NCBI GenBank assembly: GCA_002389045.1 | Contig: DGNS01000018.1 | Coordinates: 1-13,678 of the forward strand | Direction: 5' to 3' | Length of the DNA: 13,678 nt | Origin: Thiotrichaceae bacterium UBA4486 | GTDB taxonomy: Bacteria > Pseudomonadota > Gammaproteobacteria > Eutrophobiales > Eutrophobiaceae | Shown here: positions 1-5,307 of the stretch, in pieces | Position numbering within the stretch: position 1 is the stretch's first letter | Layout: the number at the start of each line of letters is the position of its first letter | Notes under the pieces: model-generated | Told to the model about the DNA's origin: nothing | Database searches by the model: none | Seen by the model: only the letters and a program-made list of their open reading frames with translations | Translations under genes and position numbers: made by a program

Positions 1-82
1 AGTTGTCACCGACCCTTTATTCTCTTTATTCTTCCCCTTCGCGACAAGGCCCGGAATGACAAACGAATGGTTGATTTTTCAG

Positions 83-111
83 TTGTCGAGGCCTGACAAT
101 ATATATATGAT
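83..111 (+). promoter_or_regulatory. Sigma70-like promoter of the toxin-antitoxin operon
   Basis: A -35-like box TTGTCG (83-88) is separated by 17 bases from a -10 box TATGAT (106-111), which matches five of six consensus bases. Transcription would start near 118, about 27 bases ahead of the proposed toxin start and upstream of its Shine-Dalgarno sequence. The -10 box lies inside the palindrome at 104-121, the arrangement expected for autorepression. Predicted by eye only. Confidence 0.6.
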
Positions 112-121
112 ATTTCATATA
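104..121. promoter_or_regulatory. Palindromic operator, probable HigA site
   Basis: Perfect inverted repeat with 7-base arms (TATATGA / TCATATA) around a 4-base centre, covering the -10 box of the promoter. HigA-type antitoxins with a helix-turn-helix usually repress their own operon by binding such palindromes. Binding here is inferred from position and symmetry. Confidence 0.5.
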
Positions 122-144
122 AACATGTATGGGCAAGGATATCA

Positions 145-495
145 CTGAAACCCGTCCGGTGGATTGGTTCTTCATACAGCGACTGGAAAGCGTTTCCAGG
201 GGAAGTACAGGATGTTATGGGTTATGCACTGTACCTGGCGCAGCAAGGCAAAAAAGCCGGTAATGCAAAACCGCTTATGGGATACAAAGGCACTTCAGTG
301 CATGAAATTGCAGATAATTTTACCAGCGATACCTGGCGGGCTGTTTACACAGTGCAGTTCAAGGATGTTATTTATGTGCTGCATGCTTTTCAGAAAAAGT
401 CGAGAAAAGGCATTACAACTGCAAAAGCCGATCTCAAGCTGATAGATCACCGGTTGCAACTGGCAAGAGAACATTATGAATCGCACAAAGCATAA
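145..495 (+). CDS. higB: RelE/HigB-family (Gp49-like) toxin, apparent CTG start
   Basis: Toxin of a type II toxin-antitoxin pair, phage-derived Gp49-like HigB group of the RelE superfamily, whose members cleave mRNA, usually at the ribosome. The ATG at 217 would give only 92 residues and lose conserved N-terminal sequence. The same frame is open upstream and encodes KPVRWIGSSYSDWKAFPGEV, a typical start of this family, directly after a CTG at 145. An AAGGA at 135-139 lies five bases before that CTG, and no ATG, GTG or TTG is available in frame after the stop at 94. I therefore call 116 residues from CTG. The core VYTVQF...YVLHAFQKKSRKGI and the C-terminal helix are intact. The gene overlaps the antitoxin by 20 bases and is probably co-translated with it. 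Family assignment is secure; the start is inferred. A loss-of-start mutation is the alternative. Confidence 0.85.
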   Translation: MKPVRWIGSSYSDWKAFPGEVQDVMGYALYLAQQGKKAGNAKPLMGYKGTSVHEIADNFTSDTWRAVYTVQFKDVIYVLHAFQKKSRKGITTAKADLKLIDHRLQLAREHYESHKA

Positions 496-811
496 AAATG
501 GCACAACGGTTGTTGAGACTGCACATCCTTTTGAAGGCTTAGCGAACGGTGATGAACGGCTGGCAAAAGTCAAGCTGGCTGCACAAATCAATGAGCAGAT
601 AAAAAAGCGCGGTATAAAACAAACAGATGCGGCCGCGTTACTTGGCATCACACAACCGGAAGTCTCCAGCCTTGGCAAGGGCCGTCTGTCCGGTTTTACT
701 TTTGATCGGCTATATCGCTGCCTGAATGCGCTGGATGTGGATGTTGAAATCTCGGTTAAGAAACACTCGGCCCGTTCCAAAACATCTGCCGGTGTGCATG
801 TTCATATATAA
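476..811 (+). CDS. higA: HigA-type antitoxin, XRE-family helix-turn-helix protein
   Basis: Antitoxin and likely autorepressor, 111 residues. The helix-turn-helix lies at about residues 41-75 (EQIKKRGIKQTDAAALLGIT, then QPEVSSL and GRLSGF), followed by the RLYRCLNALDVDVEISV segment typical of the HTH_37/HigA2-like group, in which the DNA-binding domain is at the C-terminal end. The first ~30 residues should contact the toxin. The basic tail after the HTH (KKHSARSK...) ends in a His/Val-rich stretch and is not part of the core family. The ATG at 476 has a weak AAGAGA Shine-Dalgarno at 465-470 and lies inside the toxin reading frame, so translation is probably coupled. Toxin-first order is the usual one for HigBA loci. 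The family call is firm; DNA binding to the 104-121 palindrome is inferred. Confidence 0.88.
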   Translation: MNRTKHKNGTTVVETAHPFEGLANGDERLAKVKLAAQINEQIKKRGIKQTDAAALLGITQPEVSSLGKGRLSGFTFDRLYRCLNALDVDVEISVKKHSARSKTSAGVHVHI

Positions 812-894
812 CGGACCATTGATCAGGACCGGCACGGTGATATTCTCCAGGCTACCCACTTATTACTTATCAGCCGGTAGTGCCGCCGGATTCA

Positions 895-2319
895 TCAGCG
901 GTTAATCTTTCTGTAATTGCCATCATTTGTTTGCAGATACAGTTCCCCTTCATGTTCAATGAAAGCCATGGTGGCCACGGGTTCATCCTGATATCGAAAG
1001 TGTTGCCTCGTAACCGGTAACAGCAGGCGTTGCTTGCCATCATCTTTACGCAATAGCAGTTGTGTATCCTTTATGGCAATGCTCAGCCGTTGCCGGCTGA
1101 CTTCATCCGCCGGGGCGTTGGGGAAACGCCAGCTCACCGATTCGTATTCGCCGCTGTAGGTTTCCAGTACCGTGGCGGGTACGTCCGCGGTTTTTGCTTC
1201 CGGCTCCGGCAGCCGGGCGACGATAAAATCCTGCACGCGCCTGCGTATGCGGTCCAAATCGCGGTTGCGAAAGACGTTGATCCCGACAAAGCAGGCGAGG
1301 CCCGCCTGTTTCTGGTAACCGAAGCGGGATAAGTAACCGTCGGCATCGCCGCCGTGACCGTAAAAAACGTGGCCGTCGTGTAAAAACGCGTACAGGTTCA
1401 GGCCGTATCCGAAGTCCAGCCCGGAGCGCGCGGCCAGCGTGGTCCGCGGTGTTTCCATGCGTTCAATCAGGTCGCTGTCGAGAAACACACCGTTGCCGTG
1501 CAGGCCACGGTTCAGAAACAGTTGCAGGAACGGCGCCATATCCGCAGGTTTGAGATTCAGCGCGCCAAAGGCGCGGTAGGTCATGTGCCAGTAGGGGATG
1601 GCGGTTTTGCCGTCGCTGTCATACCCGGTGACCAGGTGCTCCATGACCCGGGGTTCCGGAAACAAGGTCGCGCTGTCCATGCCCAGCGGTCGCAGTACCG
1701 CGCGCTCCATGTAGTCCTCGAAGCGCATGGCGGTGATTTTCTCGATGACATGGGCAAGCAGGCCGGGGTTGTTGTTGGAGTAGGAATGGTGCCGTCCCGG
1801 CGGCCAGCGAACCTGTCTGGAACCGGGGCTCAGTCTGAAAGCCTGCTCCAGCGTCAGTGGTTTGTTGTATTCGAACTCGCGGGCGGTCAAATCATTCAGG
1901 CCGGCCGTGTGTTCGAGCAGGTGTTCGATGGTAATCGGATCGCTTTGCCGCCACGGATTGTCGATATCCGGTTTCGGAACGATGTCGCCGACTCTGTCAT
2001 CCAGCGCCAGACGCCCTTCCTGCACCAGCCGTAACACCGCGAGCGCGGTAAAGGTTTTGGTGATCGAGCCAATGCGAAAGTAATGGTCGGGACCGAAAGG
2101 TTCACGGGAGTCGCGGTCGATGACGCCATAGGTTTTTGACAGCAGCACCTGGTCACGATCCACCAGTACCAGCGCCAGCGCGGGAATATCGAGTTCCACC
2201 CGCAATGCCTCGATGTCCCGGTCCAGTCTGATCAGTTGCTTGTTAATGGTGTTCGCACAAACACAGGGTGTCATTATCAGTAATAGTGAAAACAGCAGAT
2301 TGTGGTATTTTACAGGCAT
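895..2319 (-). CDS. Exported serine hydrolase, class C beta-lactamase/PBP-like family
   Basis: Serine hydrolase of the beta-lactamase/D-aminopeptidase/esterase fold (PF00144-type), 474 residues from the ATG at 2319. From that start the N-terminus is a good signal peptide: short basic region (MPVKYHN), hydrophobic core (LLFSLLLIM), and a likely cleavage site after VCA. All three active-site motifs are visible: S85-I-T-K88 (SxxK), Y180-S-N182 (YxN), and H322-G-G in place of KTG. The first ~370 residues form the catalytic domain; the last ~100 resemble the beta-rich C-terminal extension common in these proteins. The reaction cannot be told from sequence: D-peptide or peptidoglycan amidase/esterase and promiscuous esterase are all possible, and a true antibiotic-resistance AmpC is unlikely given the HGG box and extra domain. 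Starts at 2346 (ATG) or 2349 (TTG) would add a poor hydrophobic leader; no candidate has a clear Shine-Dalgarno. It stands alone, opposite to its neighbours. Confidence 0.85.
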   Translation of the reverse strand: MPVKYHNLLFSLLLIMTPCVCANTINKQLIRLDRDIEALRVELDIPALALVLVDRDQVLLSKTYGVIDRDSREPFGPDHYFRIGSITKTFTALAVLRLVQEGRLALDDRVGDIVPKPDIDNPWRQSDPITIEHLLEHTAGLNDLTAREFEYNKPLTLEQAFRLSPGSRQVRWPPGRHHSYSNNNPGLLAHVIEKITAMRFEDYMERAVLRPLGMDSATLFPEPRVMEHLVTGYDSDGKTAIPYWHMTYRAFGALNLKPADMAPFLQLFLNRGLHGNGVFLDSDLIERMETPRTTLAARSGLDFGYGLNLYAFLHDGHVFYGHGGDADGYLSRFGYQKQAGLACFVGINVFRNRDLDRIRRRVQDFIVARLPEPEAKTADVPATVLETYSGEYESVSWRFPNAPADEVSRQRLSIAIKDTQLLLRKDDGKQRLLLPVTRQHFRYQDEPVATMAFIEHEGELYLQTNDGNYRKINR

Positions 2320-2396
2320 GGAACAGTGTAACTGAAACACCAGCATCAATGGTTGATTGCCGTATGTGTCACAGCAAGATTGATGTTGGCGGGTAA

Positions 2397-2402
2397 ATTA
2401 TA
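2397..2402 (-). promoter_or_regulatory. Possible -10 box for the serine hydrolase gene
   Basis: Read on the minus strand, a perfect TATAAT preceded by TCTG, 78 bases upstream of the ATG at 2319. No good -35 box is found at 16-18 bases, so this would be a weak or activator-dependent promoter. Low confidence. Confidence 0.3.
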
Positions 2403-2443
2403 CAGAAATGATATTGCTCAAGACAGGCGATCGAACACATCCA

Positions 2444-2495
2444 GCATGGATAATTAAACCAGCTGCATTCCGGCTGCATGGATAGTTTATCATGC
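2444..2495. promoter_or_regulatory. Spaced direct repeat plus imperfect palindrome in the divergent intergenic region
   Basis: GCATGGATA occurs at 2444-2452 and again at 2476-2484, 32 bases apart, about three helical turns. The second copy is followed by TATCATGC (2488-2495), making an imperfect inverted repeat with one bulged base. A further GCTGCA pair lies between the two copies. It sits between two divergent genes and could bind a regulator acting on either. No regulator is encoded nearby, so the role is inferred. Confidence 0.35.
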
Positions 2496-2535
2496 CTGTG
2501 GCAAAGTAACTTGAATTCGCCGTTGATTTTACAGC

Positions 2536-4185
2536 ATGTACGATAATGTATTTCTGCAAATCGGGATAATACTCGGGCTGGCTGCTGCCGGGGGTATACT
2601 TGCCCAGTTATTACGTCAACCGCTGATTGTTGCCTTTATTGCTGTGGGAATCCTGCTCGGACCCTCGGTGCTGGGAATCGTGGCGCTGAGCAGTGAAATT
2701 GAATTGTTCGCACGACTGGGCATAGCCTTGCTGCTTTTTGTGGTCGGCCTGAAACTGGATCTGCATATAATCCGCACCGTTGGCCCGGTTGCACTGGCCT
2801 CCGGTCTGGGTCAGGTGGTGTTTACATCTGTTATCGGTTACCTGATCGCACTTATACTCGGCTATTCGCATATCACCGCCGTTTACATCGCGGTGGCGCT
2901 TACTTTTTCCAGTACTATTATTATCGTCAAGTTGCTCTCGGACAAACACGAGGTGGACTCGTTACATGGACGTATAGCTGTAGGCTTTCTGATTGTTCAG
3001 GACATAATTGTGGTGTTGGTCATGATCTCTCTGACATCGTTTGGTCAGGCCGCGGACGGTGCCAGCATGGGTTGGGAAGCAGTGATGGTGTTGTTCAAGG
3101 GAATGTTGATGTTACTGGTGGTTGCGCTGTTGATTCGCTACATCATGACGTCGTTGTTGCATCGGCTTGCTCACTCGCTTGAATTGTTAATGCTTTTCGC
3201 TATTGCCTGGGCCGTATTGGGCGCTTCAGCCGGTGATGCCCTGGGTTTCAGCAAGGAAGTTGGCGCTTTCCTCGCCGGAATTACCATTGCATCGACTCCC
3301 TACCGGGAACAGGTGGCGGCGCGACTGGTCAGTCTGCGCGATTTTCTGCTGTTGTTCTTCTTCATCGAACTGGGTGCGGCGCTGGATATCGGTCTTCTCG
3401 GCGCGCAGGTGGGATCGGCGATGGTCTTTTCGCTGTTTGTATTGATTGGCAATCCACTCATTGTCATGGCTATCATGGGTTACATGGGATATCGCAAACG
3501 CACCGGTTTCCTGGCCGGATTGACGGTCGCCCAGATAAGTGAATTTTCACTGATCCTGGCGGCACTGGGCGTAAGCATTGGTCACCTCGATCAGGAAGCC
3601 GTGGGACTGATTACCCTTGTCGGCCTTGTTACCATCAGTATTTCCACCTACATGATTCTGTATTCTCACAATCTCTATGAGCGGCTTTCACCGTGGTTGA
3701 CGGTTTTTGAGCGAAAGGTGACACATCGGGAACTGGACAGCCCGATAGAGAATGATGGAAATATTGACATATTATTAATCGGTCTGGGTCGATTCGGCGC
3801 TATTATGGCGGAAACTCTGCGTGATCGCGGTTGTCACTTACTGGCTGTGGATTTTGATCCGGAAATTGTACAGCGCCATATACGGGACGGATACGCAGTT
3901 AACTACGGGGATGTGGAAGATCCTGAATTTATCGCTACCCTGCCATTGCAACGTGCAAACTGGGTGGTCAGCACTGTGCGTGATCGCACGATTAACCGTA
4001 TGTTGCTGCACGGGCTCCGACAGCAGGGTTATACAGGTAAAGTGGCGGTTGCTGCCTCAAGCCGGTACGAGGCGGATTTGTTGAATGAGTATGGTGTGGA
4101 CAAGGTTCTGATACCGTATGCAGATGCGGCAAAAGAAGCGGCAGAGCGTCTTTATCCCATATCCGCCCCGTCTTCATCCGATTAA
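2536..4185 (+). CDS. CPA2-family monovalent cation:proton antiporter with TrkA-N domain
   Basis: Inner-membrane antiporter of the KefB/KefC/YbaL type, 549 residues, expected to exchange K+ or Na+ for H+. The first ~390 residues are very hydrophobic, with about 12 membrane segments. Family hallmarks include LLRQPLIVAFIAVGILLGPS (25-44), FVVGLKLD (68-75) and the GRIAVGFLIVQDI segment (145-157) with the conserved CPA2 aspartate at D156. A cytosolic TrkA-N/RCK nucleotide-binding domain follows (about 409-530): G416-L-G-R-F-G421 is the Rossmann loop and D439 sits at the end of the second strand, which favours NAD(H). There is no further TrkA-C domain, so the protein is shorter at the C-terminus than some relatives. 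The ATG at 2536 has only a weak Shine-Dalgarno. The Usp gene follows after 17 bases, indicating an operon. The transported ion is not determined by the sequence. Confidence 0.92.
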   Translation: MYDNVFLQIGIILGLAAAGGILAQLLRQPLIVAFIAVGILLGPSVLGIVALSSEIELFARLGIALLLFVVGLKLDLHIIRTVGPVALASGLGQVVFTSVIGYLIALILGYSHITAVYIAVALTFSSTIIIVKLLSDKHEVDSLHGRIAVGFLIVQDIIVVLVMISLTSFGQAADGASMGWEAVMVLFKGMLMLLVVALLIRYIMTSLLHRLAHSLELLMLFAIAWAVLGASAGDALGFSKEVGAFLAGITIASTPYREQVAARLVSLRDFLLLFFFIELGAALDIGLLGAQVGSAMVFSLFVLIGNPLIVMAIMGYMGYRKRTGFLAGLTVAQISEFSLILAALGVSIGHLDQEAVGLITLVGLVTISISTYMILYSHNLYERLSPWLTVFERKVTHRELDSPIENDGNIDILLIGLGRFGAIMAETLRDRGCHLLAVDFDPEIVQRHIRDGYAVNYGDVEDPEFIATLPLQRANWVVSTVRDRTINRMLLHGLRQQGYTGKVAVAASSRYEADLLNEYGVDKVLIPYADAAKEAAERLYPISAPSSSD

Positions 4186-4202
4186 CTAACTGGTGATGTC
4201 TT

Positions 4203-5171
4203 ATGAATCGATTCAAAAATATTCTTTATGTATCTGAACCACTGGTTGAACAGACTGCGGTGATCGAACGGGCTGTTACACTGGCGGAAAATAACCAGGC
4301 GAAACTGACGGTAATTGGCGTCATACCGTCGTTGACTCCGGGAATAGATTTATCCGGTCTGGGGCGCATATCGGATGATTTACAAAACACCATGGTGACG
4401 GAGCATCAGAAATTACTGGAAACCTCGATTGAGCCCTACCGCCAAAAACTCGATATACATTTGCAGGTAAAGGCGGGGAAAACCGTTCTTGAAGTAATCC
4501 GCGCGGTGCTACGTGATAATCATGATCTGGTGATCAAGCCCGCGGAAGATATTGATTGGCTGGATATGCTGTTTGGAAGTGATGATATGCACCTGTTACG
4601 CAAATGTCCGTGTCCGATCTGGTTGATTAAACCGGGTATTAAATCGAAAAATGAATGCATTCTGGCCGCAGTCGATTTCGATCCATGGAAACCGGACCCC
4701 GAGGAGCAGAAGCTGAATCAGGAGATTATAGAGTTATCCACTTCACTGGCATTATCCGAATTTTCTGCATTCCACCTGTTGCATGTCTGGAATGCGCACG
4801 ATGAAATGGCGTTGCGAACATGGAGTGATAATCCGGAGGAGGCGATTCTGCGTTATGTTGAAAGTGAACGCGAACAACATAAAAATGCCCTGGATCAGCT
4901 GCTGGGAAAGCTGCGTAAGGACCTGGGCAAGGACACCTATGAGTTTCTTTCGCCCAAATGCCATCTGCTCAAGGGGGAGGCAAAAAAACTTATCCCGCAA
5001 ACAGCCCGCGATCTGCGCGCCGATCTGGTGGTGATGGGAACCATCGCACGAACCGGCATACCCGGTATACTTATCGGTAATACCGCGGAAATCGTACTTG
5101 ATCAATTACAGTGTTCAGTTCTGGCCCTGAAACCAGCCGGTTTTGTCTCGCCGATTAAAGCCGACGAATGA
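4203..5171 (+). CDS. Tandem-domain universal stress protein (UspE-like)
   Basis: Cytosolic stress protein of 322 residues with two UspA domains, about 1-146 and 150-312, the architecture of UspE. Domain 1 begins FKNILYVSEP and ends CPCPIWLIKP. Domain 2 begins CILAAVDFDPW and ends LQCSVLALKP. The ATP-binding signature is recognisable in domain 2 (G285-I-P-G288 ... G292-N-T294) but degenerate in domain 1, where only a G125-S remains. Only domain 2 is therefore likely to bind nucleotide. The gene follows the CPA2 antiporter by 17 bases and is almost certainly co-transcribed. Usp domains are often fused to or encoded beside cation transporters, so a role in regulating the antiporter or sensing energy/ion stress is plausible but inferred. 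Confidence 0.9.
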   Translation: MNRFKNILYVSEPLVEQTAVIERAVTLAENNQAKLTVIGVIPSLTPGIDLSGLGRISDDLQNTMVTEHQKLLETSIEPYRQKLDIHLQVKAGKTVLEVIRAVLRDNHDLVIKPAEDIDWLDMLFGSDDMHLLRKCPCPIWLIKPGIKSKNECILAAVDFDPWKPDPEEQKLNQEIIELSTSLALSEFSAFHLLHVWNAHDEMALRTWSDNPEEAILRYVESEREQHKNALDQLLGKLRKDLGKDTYEFLSPKCHLLKGEAKKLIPQTARDLRADLVVMGTIARTGIPGILIGNTAEIVLDQLQCSVLALKPAGFVSPIKADE

Positions 5172-5252
5172 GACTGATGTGTGACCGGCATTGTTCCGGC
5201 AGACAGGGCTGCAAACAACCTCATCCCGGCCCCACAATGCGTTCAACGGTCA

Positions 5253-5281
5253 GGGAAGCTCTGACCAGGCCAGAGCTTCCC
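5253..5281 (+). promoter_or_regulatory. Strong hairpin in the leader of the P-type ATPase gene
   Basis: Perfect inverted repeat with 11-base arms (GGGAAGCTCTG / CAGAGCTTCCC) and a 7-base loop ACCAGGC. It starts 82 bases after the Usp stop and ends 26 bases before the ATPase start. It is not followed by a run of T, so a classical intrinsic terminator is not supported. It could be a weak terminator, an mRNA-processing boundary, or a 5' leader element controlling the ATPase. Confidence 0.55.
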
Positions 5282-5307
5282 AGGAATATAGCTGATATTA
5301 ACCGGTA

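Noticed and set aside
164..442. Alternative frame across the toxin gene
   Set aside because: Out of frame with the conserved HigB sequence; its translation has no family resemblance.
295..780. 161-codon minus-strand frame across the toxin-antitoxin locus
   Set aside because: Opposes two overlapping genes with clear families; Cys/Ser-rich translation with no domain.
1498..2034. 178-codon plus-strand frame
   Set aside because: Antisense to the serine hydrolase with its intact SITK, YSN and HGG motifs; no domain of its own.
895..2319. AmpC antibiotic-resistance gene
   Set aside because: The third motif is HGG rather than KTG and there is an extra C-terminal domain; the family is dominated by esterases and peptidases, so resistance is not supported.
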